From Subdoligranulum sp. (GTDB taxonomy: Bacteria > Bacillota > Clostridia > Oscillospirales > Ruminococcaceae): 29,308 nucleotides of DNA. Location: assembly GCA_004555405.1 (NCBI GenBank), contig SFIE01000032.1:1-29308 (forward strand), in the 5' to 3' direction. Made by a program: the position numbers and the translations under genes. Of the stretch, positions 15,741 to 24,300 are shown piece by piece; position 1 is the first letter of the stretch; every line of letters begins with the position of its first letter. Under the pieces are notes generated by a model, which was not told where the DNA came from, did no database searches, and saw only the letters and a list, made by a program, of their open reading frames with translations.

Positions 15741-15749
15741 ATTATAGCA
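15741..15749 (-). promoter_or_regulatory. Extended -10 promoter of the ACT-PFL operon
   Basis: TGCTATAAT on the minus strand: a TGN extension plus a perfect -10 hexamer. No good -35 is seen (AACACA at 17 nt), as is usual for extended -10 promoters. Confidence 0.65.
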
Positions 15750-15767
15750 GGTTTTTCGATATTTGTG

Positions 15768-15796
15768 TTGCCTTTAAGGAAAAAAGATTTTATAAT
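15768..15796 (+). promoter_or_regulatory. Sigma-A promoter of the lrp-aminotransferase operon
   Basis: TTGCCT (15768-15773), a 17-nt spacer and TATAAT (15791-15796). It is back to back with the ACT-PFL promoter, so a bound Lrp-type protein could affect both. Confidence 0.82.
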
Positions 15797-15858
15797 AACC
15801 CTACAGTGTATCGGATTTCCATTAGATTAAATGTATTGTTAGGGAAGAGGTATGGGTT

Positions 15859-16338
15859 ATGGAACAACTGCTGAAAATTCTGGAAAAAAACGCCCGCATT
15901 CCGCTGGAGGATGCTGCTGCCATGATCGGCAAAACCACGCAGGAGGCTGCGGCTATGCTGGATCAGGCCCAAAGCGAGGGCATCGTGCGCGGATTCCGCA
16001 CGCTTGTTGACTGGGAAAAGGCAAATGTGGCCTGCGTAGAGGCTGTGATCGAGCTGCATGTCAGCCCCAAGAAGGACCGCGGATTTGACGATATCGCCAG
16101 CGCCGTTGCTGCCTTTGACGAGGTGGAAAGCGTGCTGCTGATGAGCGGCGGTTATGACCTGCAGGTGATCGTGCAGGGCAAAAACTTTCAGGAGATCGCT
16201 CTGTTTGTGGCAAAGCGCCTCAGCCCGCTGGACGATGTGCTGTCCACGGCCACCCATTTCGTTCTGCGCACCTATAAGCGCGACGGCGTGATGTATCAGG
16301 ACGAAGAAGTTGACGAAAGAGAGTGTACGGTGCTTTAA
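15859..16338 (+). CDS. Lrp/AsnC-family transcriptional regulator
   Basis: A 159-residue regulator. The N-terminal winged HTH (about 1-55, LLKILEKNARIPLEDAAAMIG and AQSEGIVRGFRTLVD) is followed by a RAM/AsnC ligand-binding domain (about 65-145, with the conserved LMSGGYDLQVIVQG). The start ATG at 15859 has GAAGAGG 8 nt upstream; an earlier ATG at 15852 is out of frame. Its stop overlaps the aminotransferase start (TAATG), so the two are co-translated. It probably senses an amino acid handled by the aminotransferase. Confidence 0.94.
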   Translation: MEQLLKILEKNARIPLEDAAAMIGKTTQEAAAMLDQAQSEGIVRGFRTLVDWEKANVACVEAVIELHVSPKKDRGFDDIASAVAAFDEVESVLLMSGGYDLQVIVQGKNFQEIALFVAKRLSPLDDVLSTATHFVLRTYKRDGVMYQDEEVDERECTVL

Positions 16339-17534
16339 TGAACAATACAATAGATTATGACAAGCTGATTTCGCCCCGGGCAGCCGCCATGCGCCCCTCG
16401 GGCATCCGCAAGTTTTTTGATCTGGCTGCCGAAATGCCGGACTGCATCAGCCTTGGCGTGGGCGAACCGGATTTCAAAACGCCGTGGGCCATCCGCGATG
16501 CAGGCATTCGCAGCCTGGAACGCGGAAAAACCAAATATACCGCCAATGCAGGCATGATCGAGCTGCGCGAGGAGATCTGCAAATACATGAAGCGCCGCTT
16601 TGATCTGGAGTATAACGACCGCTCCGAAGTGCTTGTCACAGTGGGCGGCAGCGAAGCGATCGACATTTGCATTCGCTCGCTGGTGCAGCCCGGTGATGAG
16701 GTGATCATTGTGGAGCCGTGCTTTGTGTGCTACGAGCCGATCACGGTTTTAACAGGCGGCGTGCCGGTACACCTGACCACGCGCGAGGAGGATGATTTCC
16801 GCCTGACTGCCGACGAGCTGCGCGCAGCCATCACGCCCAAAACCAAGCTTCTGGTGCTGCCGTTCCCCAACAACCCCACGGGTGCTGTGATGGAAAAGGA
16901 GCATCTGGAAGAAATTGCCGAGGTGCTGCGCGGCACCGACATTATGGTGCTTTCGGATGAGATCTATGCCGAGCTGAACTACGGCAAAAATCGTCATGTT
17001 TCGATCGCATCTCTGCCCGGCATGCAGGAGCGCACCATTGTGGTGAACGGCTTTTCCAAGGCCTACGCCATGACGGGCTGGCGCCTTGGCTATGCCTGCG
17101 GCCCTGCGCCGATCATCAAGGCAATGACCAAGATCCATCAAAGCTGCATTATGTCGGCCCCCACCACCAGCCAGTATGCGGCTGTGGTGGCCATGCGTGA
17201 GTGTGATGCCGAGATTGAAAAAATGCGGCTGGAATACAACCAGCGCCGCCGATTGGTGGTAAAGGGCTTCAACGATATGGGCCTGCACTGCTTTGAGCCT
17301 AAAGGCGCATTTTATGTGTTCCCGTGCATCAAAACCACGGGAATGAGCAGCCAGGAATTCTGCCAGGAGCTGCTGATGAACAAAAAAGTGGCGGCGGTGC
17401 CCGGTGATGCCTTTGGCGAATGCGGCGAAGGGTATATCCGCATCAGCTATGCCTATAGCGTAGAGCATCTTACCACGGCGCTGAAGCGCATTCGTGAATT
17501 TTTGGCCGAGCGCGGCTTGATTCAGAAAAACTGA
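16338..17534 (+). CDS. Class I/II pyridoxal-phosphate aminotransferase
   Basis: A fold-type I aminotransferase of 398 residues, aspartate-aminotransferase-like. Conserved features are SLGVGEPDFKTPWAI, YTANAGMIELREEI, the NNPTG turn (LPFPNNPTGAV) and the internal-aldimine motif GFSKAYAMTGWRLGY with Lys241. The C-terminal GEGYIRISYAYS holds the arginine that binds the substrate carboxylate. The start ATG at 16338 overlaps the regulator's stop codon; the open frame's five extra upstream codons lack a ribosome binding site. The substrate is not determined. The Lrp-aminotransferase pair is common in Clostridia (PatA/AraT-like). Confidence 0.93.
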   Translation: MNNTIDYDKLISPRAAAMRPSGIRKFFDLAAEMPDCISLGVGEPDFKTPWAIRDAGIRSLERGKTKYTANAGMIELREEICKYMKRRFDLEYNDRSEVLVTVGGSEAIDICIRSLVQPGDEVIIVEPCFVCYEPITVLTGGVPVHLTTREEDDFRLTADELRAAITPKTKLLVLPFPNNPTGAVMEKEHLEEIAEVLRGTDIMVLSDEIYAELNYGKNRHVSIASLPGMQERTIVVNGFSKAYAMTGWRLGYACGPAPIIKAMTKIHQSCIMSAPTTSQYAAVVAMRECDAEIEKMRLEYNQRRRLVVKGFNDMGLHCFEPKGAFYVFPCIKTTGMSSQEFCQELLMNKKVAAVPGDAFGECGEGYIRISYAYSVEHLTTALKRIREFLAERGLIQKN

Positions 17535-17553
17535 TCCGAAAGGAGGCAGGCAC

Positions 17554-18729
17554 ATGGCAAAGCCTGTGATCGTGCAAAGAGCCAATAGCTATGATCAGGC
17601 GCAGATCGACAGCGCCGTGGAGGCTGTTTTTGCCGCCCTGCCTGCAGCCGGGCGGCTGGGGGCTGGCAGCCATGTGCTGCTCAAGCCCAACCTGCTGGCC
17701 AAGCATCCCCCCGAACATGCCGTGACCACGCACCCGGCGGTGATCACGGCGGTGATCCGCGCGGTCCACAGGCGCGGGGTGCCCCTTAGCCAGATCGTGC
17801 TGGCGGATTCCATGGGCGGGGTGTACAATCCCACGCTGATGAAAGCGGCCTACCACGCCAGCGGCATGGAACAGGCGTGTCGGGCCGAGAGCATCGAGTG
17901 CTACACCGGCTGCAAGTGGCAGCTTCGGAAAACCAACGGGGAACTGGTGCAGGAATTCAGCTTGATCCAGCCTGTGCTGGAGGCGGATTTTATCATTGAC
18001 CTGCCCAAGCTGAAAACCCATGTGATGACGGGCTACACCGGCGCGGTGAAAAACCTGTTCGGCTGCATTCCCGGCCTGCAAAAGGCCGAATGGCACACAC
18101 GCTTCAGCGATCGCGAGCGCTTTGGCAGTATGCTGATCGATCTGCTGCAAACGGTGCAGCCGGATATGGCGGTGATGGATGCCGTGGTGGGGATGCAGGG
18201 CGACGGCCCGGCGGGCGGCGAACCGCGTGAAGTGGGGCTGATCCTGGGCAGCGAAGATCTTTTGAATCTGGATCTTGCCGCCTGCCGAATGATCGGTATG
18301 CCGCCCATGCGGGTGCCGTATCTGGAGGCGGCACACCGGCGGGGCCTGTGCGCAGAATGCTTTGATCTGCGCGATCTTGCAGGCGATACCGCTGCCTTTG
18401 CGCCAATCCAGGGCTACAAGCTGCCCAGCAGTTATCAGAACGATCAGCTTGGCAGCACAGACTTTGCCGACTATCGCTCTTGGCTGCGCCCCTTGGTGCA
18501 GGCGGCAGAAAAAATGGCTGCGCCGCGCCCGGTGGTAAAAACGGCCAAATGCATCGGCTGCGGCAAATGCGCCGAGATCTGCCCGCGGCACACCATTCGG
18601 CTTTCGGGGCAGGGAAATCACCGCAAGGCTAAAATTCAGCCAAGGGGCTGCATTCGCTGCTTCTGCTGCCACGAAATGTGCTCGGTGAAAGCGATAGATG
18701 TGCGTAAATTTTCGCTGTTCCGACTATAA
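17554..18729 (+). CDS. DUF362 domain protein with C-terminal 2x[4Fe-4S] ferredoxin domain
   Basis: A 391-residue protein. The N-terminal DUF362 domain (about 1-300) has the typical VLLKPNLLAKHPPEHAVTTH, LADSMGG and DLPKLKTHVMTGYTGAVKN stretches. The C-terminal double cluster is CIGCGKCAEICP (Cys333, 336, 339, 343) and CIRCFCCHEMC (Cys366, 369, 372, 376). The biochemical role is unknown; an electron-transfer or maturation role in the cytosol is inferred from the clusters. The start ATG at 17554 has AAGGAGG upstream. It is in the lrp-aminotransferase operon, 19 nt after the aminotransferase. Confidence 0.92.
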   Translation: MAKPVIVQRANSYDQAQIDSAVEAVFAALPAAGRLGAGSHVLLKPNLLAKHPPEHAVTTHPAVITAVIRAVHRRGVPLSQIVLADSMGGVYNPTLMKAAYHASGMEQACRAESIECYTGCKWQLRKTNGELVQEFSLIQPVLEADFIIDLPKLKTHVMTGYTGAVKNLFGCIPGLQKAEWHTRFSDRERFGSMLIDLLQTVQPDMAVMDAVVGMQGDGPAGGEPREVGLILGSEDLLNLDLAACRMIGMPPMRVPYLEAAHRRGLCAECFDLRDLAGDTAAFAPIQGYKLPSSYQNDQLGSTDFADYRSWLRPLVQAAEKMAAPRPVVKTAKCIGCGKCAEICPRHTIRLSGQGNHRKAKIQPRGCIRCFCCHEMCSVKAIDVRKFSLFRL

Positions 18730-18778
18730 TAAGCACTTGTAAAGCTAATTTGCTTTGCGGGGAAAAGGAGAGGTTTTC

Positions 18779-19699
18779 GTGAAACAGGTAACGGTTTTGG
18801 CCCCGGCCAAGCTGAATCTGGCGCTGGACATCGTGGGCCTTTTTGAAAATGGCTACCATGATCTGGATATGGTCATGCAGGCCATTACCCTTTATGAGCG
18901 TATCACGCTGCAAAAGGCACCCGACATTCAGCTGGAATTGCCCGGCAGCTTTGTGGCTGCCAACGAAAAAAACACGGCTTATAAGGCGGCCAGAATGTTT
19001 TTGGAATACACGGGGCTGAAGGGCGGCGTGAAGATCAGCGTGCAAAAGCGCGTGCCCGTGCGTGCCGGCATGGCAGGCGGCAGTGCCGATGCGGCCGGAG
19101 TGCTGGTGGGCATGAATGAGCTGTATCACGCGCACCTTTCCATGAGCGAATTGTGCGCGCTGGGGGCAAAAATCGGTGCGGATGTGCCCTTTGCACTGAT
19201 GGGCGGCACCTGCCGTGTGCAGGGAGTGGGCGATTTGATCCGAGCGCTGCCGCCCTGCCCGCAGTGCTGGTTTGTGGTGGTGATGCCCAGCGTGGGGATC
19301 TCGACCCCAGAGGCGTTTAAAAAATATGATCAGGTGGGAAGCCCTGTACACCCCGATTGCGCTGCCCAGGAAGCTGCCGTGCGCGACGGAAGCCTGCAGG
19401 GCATCTGCGAGGCCTGCGGCAATGCGCTGGAATTTTGCAGCGGTGCGCAGGAAACACCCCATATCCGCGAAATGATGATGCAAAACGGCGCTGTGGCCAG
19501 CATGATGACAGGCAGCGGTGCGGCGGTGTTTGGCATTTTTGACACCGAAAAAGCTGCGCAGGCTGCCCGCGAGGCCCTGCATAAGGAATACCGCCATGTG
19601 TATCTGGCACAGCCGGAACGCGGCGGCGCACGAGTGGTTCCGCAGCGTGTTGCTGCGAAAAAACCAGAAAAACGCCGCACAAACAAAAAAGAAAAATAA
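18779..19699 (+). CDS. ispE: 4-(cytidine 5'-diphospho)-2-C-methyl-D-erythritol kinase
   Basis: A GHMP kinase that phosphorylates CDP-methylerythritol in the MEP isoprenoid pathway. The 306-residue product begins KQVTVLAPAKLNLALDIVG. The ATP-binding loop is PVRAGMAGGSADAAGVLVG (GMAGGSADAA at 97-106), and the C-terminal MMTGSGAAVFGIF is the third family motif. The start is GTG 18779, 8 nt behind AAGGAG; the longer frame begins upstream of that site. The C-terminus ends in a lysine/arginine-rich tail. A perfect TATAAT overlaps the upstream stop codon (18725-18730) but has no -35, so transcription may come from the upstream operon. Confidence 0.95.
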   Translation: MKQVTVLAPAKLNLALDIVGLFENGYHDLDMVMQAITLYERITLQKAPDIQLELPGSFVAANEKNTAYKAARMFLEYTGLKGGVKISVQKRVPVRAGMAGGSADAAGVLVGMNELYHAHLSMSELCALGAKIGADVPFALMGGTCRVQGVGDLIRALPPCPQCWFVVVMPSVGISTPEAFKKYDQVGSPVHPDCAAQEAAVRDGSLQGICEACGNALEFCSGAQETPHIREMMMQNGAVASMMTGSGAAVFGIFDTEKAAQAAREALHKEYRHVYLAQPERGGARVVPQRVAAKKPEKRRTNKKEK

Positions 19700-19727
19700 A
19701 TTTTCTAAATAGAATAATTTTTTACTT

Positions 19728-19779
19728 CCCTCCCATACTGCAAAGCAAATGAACTTTACAGCTATGGGAGGGCTTTTTT
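19728..19779 (+). terminator. Terminator-like hairpin behind ispE that buries the spoIIR ribosome binding site
   Basis: A 10-bp stem CCCTCCCATA/TATGGGAGGG (19728-19737 with 19763-19772) continues inward as CTG/CAG and AAAG/CTTT pairs, with an 8-nt apical loop. A T6 run (19774-19779) ends exactly at the spoIIR ATG. The 3' arm contains GGGAGGG, the only ribosome binding site for spoIIR. Confidence 0.82.
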
Positions 19780-20412
19780 ATGCTTCGATCCGGCTTATCA
19801 GAAAGAATTTCTTCAAAAATCCGCTGCTGCCTGCACAGCAGGCGCATTTGTTTAGAGGCTGCGCTGGCAGCTGCGCTTCTGTGCAGCCTTGCGGCAGGGG
19901 CTTCGTTTGCGCGTTTTCAGGCAGTTTGCCGCCAGGTGCGGGCCGACACGCTGCGCCTGCATATTGTGGCCAACAGCGATTCGGCACAGGACCAGGCGCT
20001 GAAGCTGCGGGTGAGGGATTCCATGCTGCAAGAGGTTTCGGTGTTGTTTGAAAAGGTTCCCGATCAGGCGCAGGCCGTGCAAACAGCCCGCCGGCAGCTG
20101 CCCCGGCTGCAGGCTGCTGCCGAACGCGCCGTCAGGGAAAACGGCAGTCGGCAGCAGGTGCGTGTGCGGCTGGTACGAATGCGCTTTCCCACCACACATT
20201 ACGAGGGCTTTTCACTGCCCGCCGGGGAATACGATGCTTTGCGCATCGAGCTGGGCAAGGCCGCAGGGCACAACTGGTTTTGCGTGTTGTATCCGGGGCT
20301 TTGCCTGCCAAGCGCTGAATGTGCAGCATACCCAAAGCAGGCGGAAAATCGCCTGATCACCGGAAAATGCGAGGTGCGCCTGGCACTGCTGGACTGGCTG
20401 CAGAAAATATAA
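19780..20412 (+). CDS. spoIIR: Stage II sporulation protein R
   Basis: In spore formers SpoIIR is made in the forespore under sigma-F and is exported to activate SpoIIGA, which processes pro-sigma-E in the mother cell. The 210-residue product has an N-terminal signal-like helix (LEAALAAALLCSLAAGASFA) and the hallmark LRLHIVANSDSAQDQALKLRV. The stretches THYEGFSLPAGEYDALRIELG and NWFCVLYPGLCLP are also typical. The start ATG at 19780 lies 7 nt behind GGGAGGG. No sigma-F-type promoter was recognised. Its presence suggests a sporulating lineage or a relic of one. The stop codon abuts the MITE-like element. Confidence 0.93.
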   Translation: MLRSGLSERISSKIRCCLHSRRICLEAALAAALLCSLAAGASFARFQAVCRQVRADTLRLHIVANSDSAQDQALKLRVRDSMLQEVSVLFEKVPDQAQAVQTARRQLPRLQAAAERAVRENGSRQQVRVRLVRMRFPTTHYEGFSLPAGEYDALRIELGKAAGHNWFCVLYPGLCLPSAECAAYPKQAENRLITGKCEVRLALLDWLQKI

Positions 20413-20639
20413 GGCAATACCGCACAATTCCCGCCTGACGGCTTAAGCACCGCTGCCGCGGCTGCGAAGCACAATCTGCGCCCGAAAAATACTCGATAAT
20501 GTCGGGTTGCGGTACCCGCATCGTGCTTCGGGAGCAAAAGCCCCTCGCACTCTGCGACCGCTGCCCCTGCTTCGGTTCGCTGTAAGCAGCTTGCACTTCT
20601 CGCTCACTGCATCGACACTTAGAATTATGCGGTATTGCC
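20413..20639. mobile_element. MITE-like element, 227 bp
   Basis: The ends are GGCAATACCGCACAATTC (20413-20430) and GAATTATGCGGTATTGCC (20622-20639), an 18-bp terminal inverted repeat with one mismatch. ATAA flanks both sides (20409-20412 and 20640-20643), a plausible 4-bp target duplication. It has no credible coding frame. Inside, CGAAGCAC/GTGCTTCG (20465-20472 with 20523-20530) encloses CCCGA/TCGGG. Its transposase would have to be elsewhere. The element occupies most of the 20413-20719 gap; the rest holds only a weak hairpin (20649-20674). Confidence 0.75.
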
Positions 20640-20719
20640 ATAAACATTGGGCAGAAGCAGGCACAAAGCTGCCCGAAACCGCATAGAGTGAAGCAAAGCG
20701 AAAAAAGGGGGCTATGTTG

Positions 20720-21220
20720 ATGGCAGCAATTTATAAAGCGCTTCCGCCCTTTTATGCCGTTCTGCGTGAGGGCAGCAGCGGGCCGGATGTGGCGCTGGTG
20801 CAAACCTGGCTGGATGGGCTGCGCGGGGAATGGCCGGCGCTGCCAAAGCTGAAGCTCGATGGCCGGTTCGGCAGCGATACCCGCAGTGCGGTGCGCATTT
20901 TTCAGCTTGCGAATGGCCTGCGGGAAGACGGCGTGGTGGGGCACGAAACCTGGAATGCCCTGTACAGCCGCTTTGCTGACCAAAACGGTGCAGGAGAGCG
21001 ATACCCCGGCATCGTGATCCGAAAGGGAAACCGGGGTGCTGTTGTGCGCAGCGTGCAGCAAAAGCTGAAAAAGCTGGTGCCCAATCTGCGGGCCGACGGC
21101 TATTTCGGCAAAAAAACAGAAGCCGCCGTGCTGGCGTGGCAGGCAAGCAACGGCCTTACCATGGACGGCGTGATCGGCCGGAACACATGGAACAGCCTGT
21201 ATAGCCAAACCGCAAAATAA
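20720..21220 (+). CDS. Protein with two peptidoglycan-binding (PG_binding_1) domains
   Basis: A 166-residue protein made almost wholly of two PG_binding_1 repeats. Repeat 1 (about 15-85) shows LREGSSGPDVALVQTWL and DGRFGSDTRSAVRIFQ, then DGVVGHETWNALY. Repeat 2 (about 97-164) shows RKGNRGAVVRSVQQKL and DGYFGKKTEAAVLAWQ, then DGVIGRNTWNSLY. No catalytic domain or clear signal peptide is present. It may anchor to the cell wall or spore cortex, but the partner is unknown. ATG at 20720 is preferred over ATG 20714 because the GGGGG ribosome binding site is too close to the latter. Confidence 0.9.
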   Translation: MAAIYKALPPFYAVLREGSSGPDVALVQTWLDGLRGEWPALPKLKLDGRFGSDTRSAVRIFQLANGLREDGVVGHETWNALYSRFADQNGAGERYPGIVIRKGNRGAVVRSVQQKLKKLVPNLRADGYFGKKTEAAVLAWQASNGLTMDGVIGRNTWNSLYSQTAK

Positions 21221-21258
21221 GCACGCGATAAGCCGGAATTCTCGAAAAAACGCATAAA

Positions 21259-21303
21259 TGCCGAAGCCGAGCCATGCGAAATCGGCTTCGGCACCTTTTT
21301 TTT
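21259..21303 (+). terminator. Intrinsic terminator before addB
   Basis: A perfect 12-bp stem TGCCGAAGCCGA/TCGGCTTCGGCA (21259-21270 with 21282-21293), then CC and T8 (21296-21303). Confidence 0.92.
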
Positions 21304-21361
21304 GCACCGGATCTGCGGTATAATAATCCTATTATTGTTTGCACGCAGGAGGAACAGGAAT

Positions 21362-24300
21362 ATGCTGCAGCTGATTTTGGGAATTTCCGGCAGCGGAAAA
21401 TCCAGCTGGATCATGGGGGAGATCAAACGCCGCGCAGAGCAGAGGCAAAAAAGCCTTCTGCTGGTGCCGGAGCAGTTCACCTCCAGCACCGAAAAACGCA
21501 TTTTTACAGCGCTGGGAGATTCTCTTTCCGGATATGTGGACAGCTATTCCTTCAGCAGTCTGGCCGAGCATATTCTGCAAACCTATGGCGGCGCGGCTAT
21601 CCCCACCATTTCGGATGCAGGCCGTGCCGTACTGGTGCGCCGCGCGGTGGAAAGCCTGGGCGAGCAGGTGCAGTATTATCGCCGTCACCGCCGCAGCATC
21701 ACATTTTGCCGCATGGCAGCCGAAACCATCAACGAGCTGAAAAGCGCCGGGGTCAGCGGCGAGCAGCTGGCACAGCTGGCCCCTCAGGCAGGCTCCGGTG
21801 CGGAAAAACTGCAGGAGCTGGCGCTGATCCTTTCCACCTACGAGGCACTTTTGGCGGGCTCTGCCATGGACCCGGGCGACCGGGTACAAATGGCAGCCGA
21901 GCGCCTTGTGCCGGAAGATCTGGCCGGTACGGCTGTTTTTGTGGATGAATTTGACACCTTCAATGCCCCCAAGCGCAAGCTGCTGGGCCGTTTGATGCAG
22001 GCCGCCGATGTTACAGTGGCGCTGTGTGCTGATGGCATGCAGGACTTTGAGCATGGCACGGGGCTTTTCAGCGGCGCAAAGGATGTGGCGGGTGATCTGA
22101 TCTCGCTGGCGCATCAGATCGGCACCACGGCCAAGAAACCCATTGTGCTGCAGGAGGATCGCCGCCACGGCCCCGACAGCGCACTGGAAAGGCTGAACCG
22201 TTTGCTGGTGGGGGAAGAGATCAAGCCTGTGGAGCAGAGGGGCGAGATCACGCTGTATAAGGCGGCGGATCGCTCGGCCGAGGCCCGGGCGGTGGCGGCG
22301 GCGATCTGCCGCAAGGCGCGTGAGGGCACACCCTACAACAAAATGGCGGTGATCTGCCGCACGGCGGATCTGTATCTTTCGGATATCCGTTACCAGTTTG
22401 CGCTGGCGGATATCCCGCTGTTTTTTGACGAACCCACCACGCCGGAAAACACGCCCCCGGCCCGTGCCGTAAAAGCGGCGGTAGAGCTGCTGCGCCGGGG
22501 CCTGTCTACCGAAAATATCATGGGCCTTGTCAAAAGCGGACTGTGCGATTTAAGCGAGGAACAGCAGTGCGCTTTGGAAAACTATGCCTATACATGGCCG
22601 CTTACCGCAAAAGACTGGCGCGCCGAATTTACGCTTTCTCCCTCCGGCTATGATGGCGACCCCGAGCATGATGACGAGCAGAATCTAACTTTGGCGGAGC
22701 AGGCGCGTCAAAAGCTGATCCCGCCCATGGAAGAATTTATTCAAACCTGCCGCGGCAAAACAGCCATGGGTATTTCCAAGGGCATTTATTTCCTTTTGGA
22801 AAATCTGGGGGCGCAGGCTGCCGTAAACGATCTGGCGGCCCGGCTGCGGAACGAGCAGGGCATTCCCGCTGCCGAAGAAGTGTTCCGTGAATGGAATGTC
22901 GTGGTCGATCTGCTGAACCAGATCGGGCTTTTGCTGGGGCAGGATAAGATCACGGCGGACGAATACGGCGAAATGTTCACGGTTCTGCTGCGCTCGGCGG
23001 ATCTGGGCCACATTCCCGAAACGCTGGATGCTGTGATCTTCACAACGGCAGGCCGTATGCGATTGGACGATGTGGAAGCCTGCTTTGTCATAGGGCTTTC
23101 CGAGGGGGAATTTCCCCAGGCGCCCGGCGAAACCGGTCTTTTGACCCATAGCGACCGGGATGCCCTCATCCGGCAGGATATCAAAATGCCCGACTGCTTT
23201 GAAAACCGGCTGATCCGCGAAAAGATCTGTTTTTACAAGGCGCTCACAGCCGCAAAAAGCCATTTGTGGCTTTCCTGGCCGGGCGGCAGCGGCGGCCCGG
23301 AATTGACAAGCGCATTGGATGCCGTGCAGGAATATTTTGCCCCGCAGGAGCCGCTGCTTACCACGCGGGACCTTGCGGCCACCCCGGCCATGGCAATGGA
23401 AGAGCTGGGGCGCAGCTTTTATGAAAACAACGCTGCCGCTGCCGCTATTTTTGCGGCGCTGCAGGAAAGGCCGGAGCAAAAGCAGGCTATGGATACGCTG
23501 GTTCGCACAGCCATGGAACAGCCTTTTCAGGCGCTGGACACCAAGGCATTGGAGGCAGTGCTGGGCCGCGGCCTTCGCCTGAGCCCCAGCCGGGTGGAAA
23601 ATTTTTACACCTGCCGATTTGCTTATTTTTTGCAGTATGTGCTGCGCGTAAGGCCACGCCATAAGGCCGAGCTTTCGCCCAATCAAAGCGGTAGTCTGGT
23701 ACACTGGGTGCTGGAGCAGGCCATCAAGCGCAGCGGAGAAGGCTTTAAAACACTGCCCGAAAGCAAGCTGCGTGAGCTGGCAAAAAGCCTTGCCGAGGAG
23801 TATGCCCGCACCAATATGCCGGACACTTCGGAGCGTTTTCAATACCTTTTGCGCCGTTTGGAAAGCAATGTGGCCGACCTTTTGCTGTTTTTGCAAAAGG
23901 ATCTGTGCCAAAGCGAGTTTACGCCGGTGGCATTTGAACAACCCATCGGTGACGGGCCGGGGGCTGTGCCGCCTGTGCGCCTGAAAACGCCGGACGGGCA
24001 CGAGATCCGCGTGGTGGGCACCATTGACCGGGTGGATGCCTACCGCCGGGGGAATACCACATGGCTGCGCGTGGTGGACTACAAAACCGGCACCAAGAGC
24101 TTTAAACTGGAAGAAGTGTACTGCGGGCTGGATTGCCAGATGCTGCTGTATCTGTTCACGCTTACGCGCAACGGCAAAAAGCAGTTTGAAAATCCGGCGG
24201 CAGCGGGCGTGATGTATCTGATGGCAGACCCAAGCCCCACTTTGCAGGATCGAAAGGAAGCCGCGCAGGAGAAAGCCTATGCGCTGGACGGCTTGCTGAT

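Noticed and set aside
17470..18672. 400-codon open frame opposite the DUF362 gene
   Set aside because: It is antisense to a gene with clear ferredoxin motifs and has no domain signature of its own.
18725..18730. Perfect TATAAT over the DUF362 stop codon as an ispE promoter
   Set aside because: No -35 hexamer or TGN extension is present, so it was mentioned with ispE but not listed as a promoter.
20443..20664. Small frames inside the 227-bp inverted-repeat element
   Set aside because: They have no ribosome binding site or transposase-like motif; the segment reads as non-coding.
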